Shown: piece after piece, positions 33,781 through 42,212 of the stretch | Numbering within the stretch: position 1 is the first letter of the stretch | Layout: each line of letters opens with the position of its first letter | Source: JBBROS01 sp965213855 | GTDB lineage: Bacteria > Pseudomonadota > Alphaproteobacteria > Acetobacterales > Acetobacteraceae | Reading direction: 5' to 3' | Assembly (NCBI GenBank): GCA_965213855.1 | Contig: CBDCAA010000008.1 | Span: 1,364,001 to 1,428,000, forward strand | DNA: 64,000 bases | Notes under the pieces: generated by a model | Database searches by the model: none | Seen by the model: the letters and a program-made list of their open reading frames with translations, nothing else | Told to the model about the DNA's origin: nothing | Made by a program: the position numbers and the translations under genes

Positions 33781-34533
33781 ATGCGGCACGATGGAGTGGA
33801 GCACGGCAGGCTCGATCGCGGCGACGGCGTCGAACTGGCCTGGGTGCTCACACCGGGCCGGCAGCCCACGACCGTCTTCCTGCCCGGCTACCGATCCGAC
33901 ATGGGCGGCGCCAAGGCCGTCGCTATCGACTCCTGGTGCCGGGACCGCGGCACCGCCTGTCTCCGCCTCGATTACTCCGGCCACGGCGCCAGCGGCGGCG
34001 CCTTCGTCGACGGCACCATCGGCCGCTGGACCGACGACGCGCTGCTGCTCGTCGACCGCCTCACCGACGGCCCGCTCATCCTGGTCGGGTCCAGCATGGG
34101 CGGATGGATTGCGCTGCTGCTCGCCCTCGCCCGCCCCGAGCGCCTGTCCGGCCTGATCGGCGTTGCTGCCGCGCCCGATTTCACCGAGGCACTCATGTGG
34201 GAGGCGATGCTTCCCGCCGAACGCGCCCGCCTGCAGCAGGACAGCGTCCTGTTCATCCCCAGCGACTACGGCGAGCCCCTGCCGATCACCTTGGCGCTGA
34301 TCACCGAAGGCCGCCGCCACCTGCTGATGGCCGCCCCGATCCCGATCGCCGCCCCGGTCCGCCTGCTGCACGGCCAGCGTGACCCGGACGTCCCGTGGGA
34401 AACCGCGCTGCGGTTGGCCGACCGCCTCGACGGCACCGACGTCCAGGTCACCCTCGTCAAGGACGGCGACCACCGCCTGTCACGCCCCACGGACCTCGCT
34501 TTGCTCAAGACACTTCACGCCGGCCTCTTCTGA
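33781..34533 (+). CDS. Alpha/beta hydrolase (serine esterase-like)
   Basis: The 250-residue protein has TVFLPGYRSDMGGAKA (oxyanion region), the nucleophile elbow VGSSMGGWIAL, the acid in LLHGQRDPDVPW and the catalytic His in DGDHRLSRP. AGGAGG lies 7 nt upstream of ATG 33781, so the start is firm. The substrate is unknown; carboxylesterase or acyl-thioesterase activity is possible. The layout resembles human-type abhydrolase 10 and bacterial BEM46-like esterases. Confidence 0.88.
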   Translation: MRHDGVEHGRLDRGDGVELAWVLTPGRQPTTVFLPGYRSDMGGAKAVAIDSWCRDRGTACLRLDYSGHGASGGAFVDGTIGRWTDDALLLVDRLTDGPLILVGSSMGGWIALLLALARPERLSGLIGVAAAPDFTEALMWEAMLPAERARLQQDSVLFIPSDYGEPLPITLALITEGRRHLLMAAPIPIAAPVRLLHGQRDPDVPWETALRLADRLDGTDVQVTLVKDGDHRLSRPTDLALLKTLHAGLF

Positions 34534-34569
34534 CAGCGACACACCAGCCATCGCCGACGAAGCGAAACC

Positions 34570-35412
34570 CTAGCCGCCCTCCGCCTCCAGCACAGCGCGC
34601 AGCCCCTCCCGATAGGTCGGGTATCGCCACGAGATCCCCAGCGCCGCCTGCGTCTTCCGGCTCGCGACCCGGCGGTTCTCCGCCCAAAAACTCCGGCCCA
34701 TCGGGCTCATCGCCGCCAAAGCCTCCGCGAACGGGACCAAGGGCGGCGGCGGCGCCTCCAGCAGCTCGGCCGCATAGGCCGTGACGTCGGCATTGGACCG
34801 GGGCTCGTCGTCGGCCAGGTTGAGCACGCGCGCACCCGGTCGCCGCTCCTGGAGCATCGCCGCCAACACCGCAGCAGCGATGTCGTCGCGATGGATGCGC
34901 CCGAACAGGTGCCCGGGCTTGTCCACCCGCCTTGCCCGCCCAGCCCGCACGTCATCCAACACCGACCGACCGGGCCCGTAGATGCCGGCCACCCGGAACA
35001 GATCCACCCGGCTGCCGGAATAGGTGTCTGCCCAGGCCTGCTCTGCTTCCAGCCGGCGGCGGCCCCGCGGGCCCGTCGGCGCCGGCGGCGTGTCCTCGTC
35101 CACCCAGCCACCGCCGCGGTCGCCATAGACACCGGTCGTCGACAGCATGCCGGCCCAGGCCGGTGCGCCCGGCGCCGCGCCGAACCGCGCCAGCGCCGGG
35201 TCGCCCGCCTCGGTCACGGCAGCCGTCTCCAGCACATGGGTCGCCTCGGCCAGCACCGGCCCGGCCTCGTCGAACGCCACCAATCGCACGCCAGCCGGCG
35301 CCGTCAGCCGGTCTGGCGTCCGGCTCGTCGCCGTCACGGCCAGTCCGGCGTCGGCCGCCAACCGCGCGATCGCCGCCCCGGTATAGCCCAGTCCGAAGAT
35401 CAGCAGCCGCAT
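34570..35412 (-). CDS. NAD-dependent epimerase/SDR (YeeZ-like)
   Basis: From ATG 35412 the product has 280 residues starting with the Rossmann motif MRLLIFGLGYTGAAIARLA. It continues with MLSTTGVYGDRGGGWVDED and LFRVAGIYGPGRSVLDDVRAG, where Tyr replaces the usual YxxxK site, and ends with a short C-terminal domain. This is the YeeZ-like group of extended short-chain dehydrogenases, whose function is unknown. Upstream ORF extension is Arg-rich shadow. It lies 13 nt after the stop of an exported-protein gene on the same strand. Confidence 0.82.
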   Translation of the reverse strand: MRLLIFGLGYTGAAIARLAADAGLAVTATSRTPDRLTAPAGVRLVAFDEAGPVLAEATHVLETAAVTEAGDPALARFGAAPGAPAWAGMLSTTGVYGDRGGGWVDEDTPPAPTGPRGRRRLEAEQAWADTYSGSRVDLFRVAGIYGPGRSVLDDVRAGRARRVDKPGHLFGRIHRDDIAAAVLAAMLQERRPGARVLNLADDEPRSNADVTAYAAELLEAPPPPLVPFAEALAAMSPMGRSFWAENRRVASRKTQAALGISWRYPTYREGLRAVLEAEGG

Positions 35413-35425
35413 CGAGCCGACCACG

Positions 35426-35881
35426 CTACTGGTTGCGGACCATCGAGTCTGTCCACCCGACCTGGGCCGGCGGCCCAGGCAGCCGCACCTCCGTCCGTGA
35501 CGGCCCGTGCCGGTCGAGCACCGCCACCGCCGTCCGGTCCCGCACGAAGCGGCAGCCGGTGGGCTCGGACACCTCGCCACCGCTGACCCGCGCCTGCAGC
35601 GCCGCTTGATGCTGTTGCAAGGCCGCCTCCGTCGGGCATACCAGCGCACCTGCGTCGAGCCGCTGCAGGGGCTCGGCCGCGGGTTTCGGCGCATCTGTCT
35701 GCGGCGGCCGCCGGACCGCGTCGCGGTGCTCTTCGGGCATCGCCCGGTGAGCGCCGATCAGGCTGCCGCCCGTCTGCGCCCACCCCGGCGCCGCCACCGC
35801 GAAAACCAGCACGGCCGACACGAAGGCCGCGCAATGAACAGTCCGGTCCGACACGCTTCCACTCCCACTCCGGTGAAGCAT
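35426..35881 (-). CDS. Small exported protein of unknown function
   Basis: A signal peptide (CAAFVSAVLVFAVAAPGWAQ) is followed by about 110 residues with two Cys and a conserved-looking core (GALVCPTEAALQQHQAALQA; EPTGCRFVRDRTAVAVLDRH). I use ATG 35881; GTG 35854, preceded by GGAGTGGGAGTGG, is equally possible and shortens the N region. No family was recognised. It probably lies in the periplasm with one disulphide. Confidence 0.6.
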   Translation of the reverse strand: MLHRSGSGSVSDRTVHCAAFVSAVLVFAVAAPGWAQTGGSLIGAHRAMPEEHRDAVRRPPQTDAPKPAAEPLQRLDAGALVCPTEAALQQHQAALQARVSGGEVSEPTGCRFVRDRTAVAVLDRHGPSRTEVRLPGPPAQVGWTDSMVRNQ

Positions 35882-35927
35882 GCATCCTAGCCAACACGGC
35901 TGCCGGGCTCCACTGGCAGGACCAGTT

Positions 35928-36761
35928 TCACGTCGCCCGGCCGACGTCGATCTCGACGAACGCCTTCGACAGTTGCGACACCGGAACCGGCACCGGCTGA
36001 TCATACCCCCAAGGATTGCCCAGCTGCACCGACGCAACCCCGTTCGTCGTCGTCACCTTCTCGAACATGTAGGCGTGATTGCCGACCAGCCCGTATGGCA
36101 GCGACCCGCTATTGGCGGTGTCGAACACCATCAGGCTCCCGGCCGCCGCATAGGCGCCCAGCTTTGCCGCCGTCATGGCAGACGGTGAGACGAGCGTTGC
36201 CGCTTTGCCGGTCAGCTCTTCCATCGCGATGCCAGGGTTGCCGCCGTTGGCGATACCGCCATACCCGCCGTTCAACGTCGCGACCGCCTTTTCCAGCACC
36301 TGCGCCCAGATCTCCTTTTGGGCGCCGACCACGTCCTGGTTGGCCGCATTGTCGACCGAGTAGCTCGGGAACACGTTGCTCACCGTCACCGCGACCGGCT
36401 TGTAGGACGTCGTGCCATACCAGGGCAGCGACCCGTTCGACCCCTCGAATAACGTGACCGTCTCGGTCCCGTTCGCGTTGAGCTTGATGTCGTTGCTGAT
36501 CGTCGAGGAATGGAACAACGCCAGCTCCCCCATGGACGAGATCAGGAAGCAGTCGCCCATCTGACCCTGGTGCAGGTCGTCGACGTTGATCGCCGTCTTG
36601 TCCCCGGCCTCGGTCAGATACAATGTCTGCGTCATCGGCGTGGACGCGCCGCCGAAGCTCGACGGCGCTTGGCCGGGCGTCTCCGCTGTCGCGGGAACCG
36701 GGTCCAGGTCGACCATCTCGGGGGTGTCGCCGGTCAGGTGGGTGAGGGTGCGCGTGCTCAA
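35928..36761 (-). CDS. Calpain-family (C2) cysteine protease domain protein
   Basis: The core reads QGQMGDCFLISSMGEL, matching the calpain active-site Cys motif (QGxxGDC). WAQVLEKAVATLNGGYGGI is typical of the PC1-PC2 region, NHAYMFEKV holds the catalytic His and LGNPWGYDQP holds the Asn. With the TTG start at 36761, supported by TTTGGAGA upstream, these are Cys71, His229 and Asn249 of 277. Calpains cleave proteins, usually with calcium. No signal peptide or C2 domain is present. Such domains are sporadic in bacteria and this copy is probably horizontally acquired. Confidence 0.82.
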   Translation of the reverse strand: MSTRTLTHLTGDTPEMVDLDPVPATAETPGQAPSSFGGASTPMTQTLYLTEAGDKTAINVDDLHQGQMGDCFLISSMGELALFHSSTISNDIKLNANGTETVTLFEGSNGSLPWYGTTSYKPVAVTVSNVFPSYSVDNAANQDVVGAQKEIWAQVLEKAVATLNGGYGGIANGGNPGIAMEELTGKAATLVSPSAMTAAKLGAYAAAGSLMVFDTANSGSLPYGLVGNHAYMFEKVTTTNGVASVQLGNPWGYDQPVPVPVSQLSKAFVEIDVGRAT

Positions 36762-36820
36762 AGCCTGTCTCCAAATAAGGACAGGGCTCAATTTGCGGGA
36801 ATGATGCTAAAGGCGCGTTA

Positions 36821-37504
36821 ATGACAACAGACAATCCGGTGCTCGACGCGATCGCTGGGCGGCGCAGTGTCCGCGGCTTCCTCGACCGCCCGGTCCCGCG
36901 CTCGACGGTCGAGTTGATCATTGCCGCCGCCGCCCGGGCGCCCAGCGGCACCAACACCCAGCCCTGGCGCGTCCACGTCCTGACAGGCGCCGCCCGCGGC
37001 CGGCTGATCGACGCGATCATGGCCGAACGCGGCGGCGGCGCACCGGAACCCGCCCCCGAATACCCCTACTACCCCGACCAATGGCCCGAGCCCTATCTGG
37101 CCCGGCGCCGCGCGATCGGCTGGCAGCTCTATGCCGCCCTGGGCATCGCCCGGGGCGACCGCGGCGGCTCGCGCGCCTGGCACGACCAGAATTTCCGCTT
37201 CTTCGGCGCCCCCGTCGGCTTGGTGTTCACGCTCGACCGCCGGCTCGCCCAGGGCTCGATGATCGATATCGGCCTGTTCATGGGCGGCATCATGACCGCC
37301 GCCCGCGGCCTCGGTCTCGAGACCTGTCCGCAGGCCGCGTTCGCCTCCTACCACGCCACCATCCGGCGCCTCCTGGCGTTGCCACCCGAGGACATGGTCG
37401 TCTGCGGCATGGCCCTTGGCCACCCGGACCGGGCCGCCCCCGCCAACCAGGTCCATGCCGAGCGCGCGCCTCTCTCGGACTACGCGGCCTTCCACAACGA
37501 CTAG
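36821..37504 (+). CDS. Nitroreductase-family FMN enzyme
   Basis: The 227-residue product begins VLDAIAGRRSVRGFLDRPVP and continues with AAARAPSGTNTQPWRVHVLTG, the FMN-binding N-terminal signature. IDIGLFMGGIMTAARGLGLETCPQ and CGMALGHPDRAAPAN complete the family pattern. It should bind FMN and use NAD(P)H to reduce nitroaromatics, quinones or similar. ATG 36821 has AAAGG upstream. It is divergent from the calpain gene and its stop codon overlaps that of the convergent UPF0262 gene (CTAG). Confidence 0.92.
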   Translation: MTTDNPVLDAIAGRRSVRGFLDRPVPRSTVELIIAAAARAPSGTNTQPWRVHVLTGAARGRLIDAIMAERGGGAPEPAPEYPYYPDQWPEPYLARRRAIGWQLYAALGIARGDRGGSRAWHDQNFRFFGAPVGLVFTLDRRLAQGSMIDIGLFMGGIMTAARGLGLETCPQAAFASYHATIRRLLALPPEDMVVCGMALGHPDRAAPANQVHAERAPLSDYAAFHND

Positions 37505-37998
37505 ATCCGCGTGTGCAGCACGCACACCAGCGTGAACAGCCGCCGCGCCGTCTCCTGGTCGATCACCGCCTTGTTCGCCAGCCGCGCCTGCAGCAGCGCC
37601 GCGCCCTCGTTGTGCAGCCCGCGGCGGCCCATGTCGATGGCCTGGATGCGCTCCGCGCGCCCCTCCTCGACCGCCATCATGTAGCTGTCGACCAGCAGCT
37701 GGTAATCCTTGATCAACCCCCGGAACGGCCCGAGCGCCAAGCCCAGCGCGGTGATCGGCGCGTCCGCCTGGTCCCGCACGTCGAACACGAGCCGGCCCTC
37801 CTGGACCGAAAGATGCAGCGTATAGGGCCCGGGCGGCGGTGTGCGCCCACCCTGCGGGCACAGTTGGAAGCTGTTCTGCGCCTCGAGGTCTGCAACGGCC
37901 TGCGCCCGGTCCGCCTCCAAGATCGGCGACAACCGGGTCAGCGCCTCGCCGGCCAGGATGACCGACAGCAGGCGATCGGCCTGTCCCGCCTCAGGCAT
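37501..37998 (-). CDS. UPF0262 family protein
   Basis: The 165-residue protein carries the UPF0262 blocks GPYTLHLSVQEGRLVFDVRD, LGPFRGLIKDYQLLVDSY, IQAIDMGRRGLHNEGAALL and a C-terminal ETARRLFTLVCVLHTR. The family is nearly limited to Alphaproteobacteria and its function is unknown. This supports the taxonomic placement of the window. A DUF983 gene lies just upstream on the same strand. Confidence 0.92.
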   Translation of the reverse strand: MPEAGQADRLLSVILAGEALTRLSPILEADRAQAVADLEAQNSFQLCPQGGRTPPPGPYTLHLSVQEGRLVFDVRDQADAPITALGLALGPFRGLIKDYQLLVDSYMMAVEEGRAERIQAIDMGRRGLHNEGAALLQARLANKAVIDQETARRLFTLVCVLHTRI

Positions 37999-38016
37999 CA
38001 GCGATGCGGCGCCCCA

Positions 38017-38442
38017 TCATGCCTCGTCCGGCTTGACCATGCCGAGCCTCAGCATGAGCCCCAGGGTCGCCCCTTTCACTGGCCGCAGCAGGAGCAGGCA
38101 CATGAGTGCGCACACCGGCAGCCAGACCGCCGCCTGGATCCACAATGCCGGGTGATAGCTCGTCTCCACGAGGAAGATGAGCGGGCCGAGCAGGTGGCCC
38201 ACCAGGAAGATCGTAAAATACGGCGGCGCATCGTCCGCCCGATAGGACCCGAGCGGCGCGCCGCAGTTGCTGCATTCCGGCACCACCTCGAGATACCCGG
38301 CGAAACAATGCGTCTGTCCGCAAGCCGGGCACAGGCATCGCACGCCGCGGAACAGCGCGGTCGACATCGGCGGGATGGGCCAGCTCGGCGCCTCCGGGGA
38401 GCGGTCGGGCTGCCAGACAGTCGGCGGAGTGTTGTCGGGCAA
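38017..38442 (-). CDS. DUF983 membrane protein
   Basis: The family features are a short N-terminal zinc-ribbon-like part with CLCPACGQTHCF and PECSNCGAPLG (two Cys pairs), then two membrane helices (FTIFLVGHLLGPLIFLV and AAVWLPVCALMCLLLL). The start used is TTG 38442, with GAGG 6 nt upstream; ATG 38367 would also preserve all family features. Function is unknown. It lies with UPF0262, an arrangement seen in other alphaproteobacteria. Confidence 0.78.
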   Translation of the reverse strand: MPDNTPPTVWQPDRSPEAPSWPIPPMSTALFRGVRCLCPACGQTHCFAGYLEVVPECSNCGAPLGSYRADDAPPYFTIFLVGHLLGPLIFLVETSYHPALWIQAAVWLPVCALMCLLLLRPVKGATLGLMLRLGMVKPDEA

Positions 38443-38583
38443 GTCGGGCCTCGTGCGGTTTGTGCGGGCGATGGCCGGTGAACGTTCGGCCGCAACGCCC
38501 GTTGCGGTCAAGCCGCACGTGATGGCGGCCCGTCCTGCATCGAGCTGTTCGGGACTCGGCGCAGGGTACGCTAAGCAGCCGCC

Positions 38584-39234
38584 ATGCGCCCTCATGACAG
38601 GATCGAGCGTGAGCACGGCGGCCGGGTCGCCGGGGTGGACGAGGCAGGCCGCGGCCCGTTAGCCGGGCCCGTGGTGGCCTGCGCCGTGGTGTTCACCCAG
38701 GGCATTCCGCGCCGGCTGCGCCCGTTGATCGACGACAGCAAGGCCCTGACGGGCGCCCAGCGGAGGGCTGCCTTCAAGGCCCTGCAGGCCTGCCGCGGCA
38801 TCGAGATCGGGATCGGCGCCGCCTCGGTCGGCGTCATCTTGGAGCTGAACATCCTCCATGCCGCCATGCTCGCCATGCGCCGTGCCGTCGGGCGCCTGCC
38901 GACGCCGCCCGATCTCGCGCTGATCGATGGCAACTGCATGCCACACTTGCCGTGCCCCGGCCGCTGCTGCGTCGACGGAGACGCGACCTCGCTCTCGATC
39001 GCTGCGGCCAGCATCGTCGCAAAGGTGGTCCGCGACCGCGCCATGGCCCGCCTCGCCGCCCGGCATCCGCACTATGGCTGGCACGAGAACGCCGGCTACG
39101 GCACCCGGGCCCATCGCGCCGCCCTGCTCGCCCATGGGCCGACCCCTCATCACCGCGCCGCTTTCGGCACCGTCCGCCTCCTGCTCGAGGCGGGCGAGGC
39201 ACCAGGCATGGCGTTCGGCAGACACCCAGGTTGA
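38584..39234 (+). CDS. rnhB: Ribonuclease HII
   Basis: RNase HII removes ribonucleotides from DNA and RNA-DNA hybrids. The 216-residue protein has the active-site block VAGVDEAGRGPLAGPVVA (Asp19, Glu20), then IDDSKALTGAQR, LALIDGN (third acidic residue) and SIAAASIVAKVVRDRAM followed by HPHYGWHENAGYGT. It is followed by ccrM with a 24-nt gap, a gene pair conserved in many alphaproteobacteria. Confidence 0.96.
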   Translation: MRPHDRIEREHGGRVAGVDEAGRGPLAGPVVACAVVFTQGIPRRLRPLIDDSKALTGAQRRAAFKALQACRGIEIGIGAASVGVILELNILHAAMLAMRRAVGRLPTPPDLALIDGNCMPHLPCPGRCCVDGDATSLSIAAASIVAKVVRDRAMARLAARHPHYGWHENAGYGTRAHRAALLAHGPTPHHRAAFGTVRLLLEAGEAPGMAFGRHPG

Positions 39235-39258
39235 CGCGGCTTCGCGCCGTTCGGCACG

Positions 39259-40362
39259 ATGCTCGCACAAGGGGATCGTGTGGACTTCGTTCGGGAACTG
39301 CCGCTGGACCAGGTGTTGCTGGGCGACTGCGTCACCATGATGGAGATGCTGCCGACCGCGTCGGTCGACTGCGTCTTCGCCGATCCGCCGTACAACCTGC
39401 AGCTCCGCGGCGAGTTGCGGCGGCCTGACGACAGCCTCGTCGATGGTGTCGACGACGACTGGGACCGTTTTGCCGATTTTGCCGAGTACGACCGGTTCAC
39501 CCGCGCCTGGCTCGGCGAGTGCCGCCGTCTGTTGCAGAAGGACGGCACGATCTGGGTCGTCGGCGCCTACCACAACATCTTCCGCATCGGCGCCATCCTG
39601 CAGGACCTCGGCTTCTGGATCCTCAACGACGTCATCTGGCGCAAGTCGAACCCGATGCCGAACTTCCGGGGCCGCCGCTTCACCAACGCGCATGAGACGG
39701 TCATCTGGGCTGCCCGCGGCCGCGACAGCCGCTACCGTTTCAACTATCAGGCCATGAAGGCATTGAATGACGACCTGCAGATGCGCAGCGACTGGCTCAT
39801 TCCGCTCTGTACCGGGGCCGAGCGCCTCCGCAACGCGCATGGGCTGAAACTGCACCCGACGCAGAAGCCCGAAGCGTTGCTGCACCGCATCCTGCTCAGC
39901 AGCACCCTTCCCGAGGACGTCGTGCTCGACCCCTTCCTCGGCACCGGCACCACCGCCGCCGTGGCCAAGCGGCTGCACCGCCGCTGGATCGGCATCGAGC
40001 GCCACCCGGCCTATGTCGAGGCCGCCTGGGCCCGCATCCGTCGCGAACGCCCGGTCTCGCTCGGCGGCATGGCGACCGCCCCCACCCGGCGCGACGCCGC
40101 CCGGCTGCCGTTCGGCACGCTCGTCGAGCGCGGCCTGATCCCGCCCGGCACGGTGCTGATGGACAAGCAGCGCCGGGTCAGTGCCATCGTCGCCGCCGAT
40201 GGCAGCCTGACCTCCGGCACCGCCCGCGGCAGCATCCACCAGGTCGGCGCCGCCGTGCAGAACGCGCCGAGCTGCAACGGCTGGACCTTCTGGCATATCG
40301 TCCAGGACGGCAGGCTGGTCCCGCTCGACACGCTGCGCCAGAAAGCCCTCGCCGAGACCTGA
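39259..40362 (+). CDS. ccrM: Cell-cycle DNA adenine methyltransferase CcrM
   Basis: CcrM methylates adenine in GANTC sites once per cell cycle. The 367-residue protein has the beta-class order: DPPYNLQL (42-45 motif IV), a central target-recognition part with RKSNPMPNFRGRRFTNAHET, then LHPTQKPEALLHRILLSS and the SAM motif DPFLGTGTTAAVA (about 224-236). The C-terminal 90 residues (TLVERGLIPPGTVLMD; ASIHQVGAAVQNAPSCNGWTFW-like) form the RAMA domain used in DNA strand separation. Position after rnhB is conserved. Confidence 0.96.
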   Translation: MLAQGDRVDFVRELPLDQVLLGDCVTMMEMLPTASVDCVFADPPYNLQLRGELRRPDDSLVDGVDDDWDRFADFAEYDRFTRAWLGECRRLLQKDGTIWVVGAYHNIFRIGAILQDLGFWILNDVIWRKSNPMPNFRGRRFTNAHETVIWAARGRDSRYRFNYQAMKALNDDLQMRSDWLIPLCTGAERLRNAHGLKLHPTQKPEALLHRILLSSTLPEDVVLDPFLGTGTTAAVAKRLHRRWIGIERHPAYVEAAWARIRRERPVSLGGMATAPTRRDAARLPFGTLVERGLIPPGTVLMDKQRRVSAIVAADGSLTSGTARGSIHQVGAAVQNAPSCNGWTFWHIVQDGRLVPLDTLRQKALAET

Positions 40363-40368
40363 CCTTGG

Positions 40369-41199
40369 CTAGATGAAGGCGCGCCGGAGCTGCTGGGACA
40401 GCCCGTCGATGAGGGTGACGGTGACGATGATCACCACCATCACCGCGCACGTCTCCTGGAACCGGAACGAGCGGATGATCTCCCAAAGCACCTGGCCGAT
40501 GCCGCCGGCACCCACCAGCCCGATGACCGACGCCGAGCGCACGTTGCTCTCGAACCGATACAGCGAGAAGCTGACCCATAACGGCATCACCTGCGGGATG
40601 ACGCCGTAGACGATCTCCTCGATCCCGCGCGCGCCGGTAGCCCGCACGCCCTCGACCGGCTGTGGGTCGATCGCCTCGACCGCCTCGGCGAACAGCTTCG
40701 CCAGGATGCCGGTCGTGTGCACCCACAACGCCAGCACCCCGGCGAACGGCCCCAGGCCCACGGCAACCACGAACAGCATCGCGAACACCAGCTCGTTGAT
40801 GCTGCGGAACGCGTCCATCACCCGCCGGGTCGGCTGCACCACCCACCAGGGGGCGATGTTGTTGGCGCACATCAGGCCGAGCGGTACGGCGCCGACGATC
40901 GCCAGGCCCGTGCCCCAGATCGCGATCTGGATCGTCAGCAGCGTCTCGTCGAGGTACATCCGCCAGTCGTGGAAGTCCGGCGGCCAGAACTCGGTCGCCA
41001 AAGTCGCGATGTTGCCGCTGTAACGGATGAGGTCGTACGGTTTGATCCCGGCGCCGTCATAGGCCCAGCCGAGCACGAGCAGCACGGCGGCGGCGCCCAG
41101 CAGCTTGAGCAGCCCCGGGCCGCGCGCGCGCAGCCCGGGGTCGACGGTTGGGGCGGCCGCCTCGCTCAACTCAGCTACCGACCTTGGCCATCTCCGCAT
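40369..41199 (-). CDS. phnE: Phosphonate/phosphite ABC transporter permease PhnE
   Basis: The 276-residue inner-membrane protein has about six helices and the PhnE block DETLLTIQIAIWGTGLAIVGA. RSINELVFAMLFVVAVGLGPFAGVLAL, the EAA-like loop GVRATGARGIEEIVYGVIPQVMP and IGLVGAGGIGQVLWEIIRSF also fit. It overlaps the phnD 3' end by 29 nt from ATG 41199; TTG 41169, just past the phnD stop, is an alternative. Only one permease is encoded, so it should form a homodimer. Confidence 0.92.
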   Translation of the reverse strand: MRRWPRSVAELSEAAAPTVDPGLRARGPGLLKLLGAAAVLLVLGWAYDGAGIKPYDLIRYSGNIATLATEFWPPDFHDWRMYLDETLLTIQIAIWGTGLAIVGAVPLGLMCANNIAPWWVVQPTRRVMDAFRSINELVFAMLFVVAVGLGPFAGVLALWVHTTGILAKLFAEAVEAIDPQPVEGVRATGARGIEEIVYGVIPQVMPLWVSFSLYRFESNVRSASVIGLVGAGGIGQVLWEIIRSFRFQETCAVMVVIIVTVTLIDGLSQQLRRAFI

Positions 41200-42181
41200 C
41201 CAGCGCCTTCAGCTTGGCGTCGATCTCCTCGACCTTCTTCGCCTTTTCGTCTGCCGCCAGGCCGGTGTTGTTCTCGACCGCCAGCTTGTCCTTGAACAAC
41301 GACACCTGGCGCACCGGCAGGAGCTGCGCGTTGCTGCCGGCGATCCAGCCGCCCCACTTGCCGAGGTCGGCCAGCACCTTCTGTTCGTGCGCGACGTCGG
41401 CGCCGGGCCGCTCCCGGCCATAGGTAAGGAAGAAGGCGCGCACCTTCTCCTTCAGCGCCGGCGACAGATCCTTGCGCCACACCATCGGGTCGGCCGGGAT
41501 GATCGGGCTTTTCCAGATGGCCCGGATGTTCGCCGCCCGCGCCGGCTGCGTCTGTGCGAACTTGTCGAAGTCCTCGGTATTGTTCGTCGCGATGTCGACC
41601 TGCTTGTTCGCAACCGCGAGCAGGTTGGTTTCGTGGTTGGACGTGACGACGTTCTTGAAGAACTTGCGGACGTCGATCCCGTTCTTGGCCCAGACGTAAT
41701 AGCTCGGGATCAGGAAGCCCGAGGTGCTGTTCGGGTCCCCGTTGCCGAAGTTCAGCGTGCCGGGCTGCGCCCGCAGCAGCTCGGCGAGGTCGTGGTAGGG
41801 GCTGTCCTTGTTGACGATCAGGATCGAGTAGTAGCCCTTCGAGCCATCCGAGTAGATCTTCTGCGCGAATACCTCGCCCTCGGCCCTGTCGACCGCCTGG
41901 ATCGCCGACGCGTTGCCGTACCAGGCCACCTGGACCTTGTCGAACCGCATCGCCTCGATCACGCCGGCGTAGTCGGACGGGTAGAAGCCATTCACCTTGA
42001 CGCCGATGGCCTTCTGCATGTCGTCCAGCAGCGGCGTCCATTGCGCCTTCAGGACCGAGGCGCCCTCGGTCGAGACGATGCCGAAGTTGATCTCGGTCGG
42101 CTCGGCCGCTCGGGCGGCGCCGGCCAGCAGCGGCAAGCTCAGCAGGGCAACGGCAAGTCGGCGGCGGGTCAGCATGGGCAT
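41171..42181 (-). CDS. phnD: Phosphonate/phosphite ABC transporter binding protein PhnD
   Basis: The 336-residue product has a twin-arginine-like start (LTRRRLAVALLSLPLLAGAARA) and a signal cleavage near residue 26. The mature part has the PhnD/PtxB pattern NFGIVSTEGASVLKAQWTPL, YPSDYAGVIEAMRFDKVQVAWYG and LNFGNGDPNSTSGFLIPSYY, where Ser/Thr residues hold the oxyanion. A Lys-rich helix ends the protein. Ligand could be phosphonate, phosphite or phosphate. It lies between phnC and phnE on one strand. Confidence 0.92.
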   Translation of the reverse strand: MPMLTRRRLAVALLSLPLLAGAARAAEPTEINFGIVSTEGASVLKAQWTPLLDDMQKAIGVKVNGFYPSDYAGVIEAMRFDKVQVAWYGNASAIQAVDRAEGEVFAQKIYSDGSKGYYSILIVNKDSPYHDLAELLRAQPGTLNFGNGDPNSTSGFLIPSYYVWAKNGIDVRKFFKNVVTSNHETNLLAVANKQVDIATNNTEDFDKFAQTQPARAANIRAIWKSPIIPADPMVWRKDLSPALKEKVRAFFLTYGRERPGADVAHEQKVLADLGKWGGWIAGSNAQLLPVRQVSLFKDKLAVENNTGLAADEKAKKVEEIDAKLKALDAEMAKVGS

Positions 42182-42212
42182 CGTCGGTCTCCCTTGTAGG
42201 AATTCAAAGACG

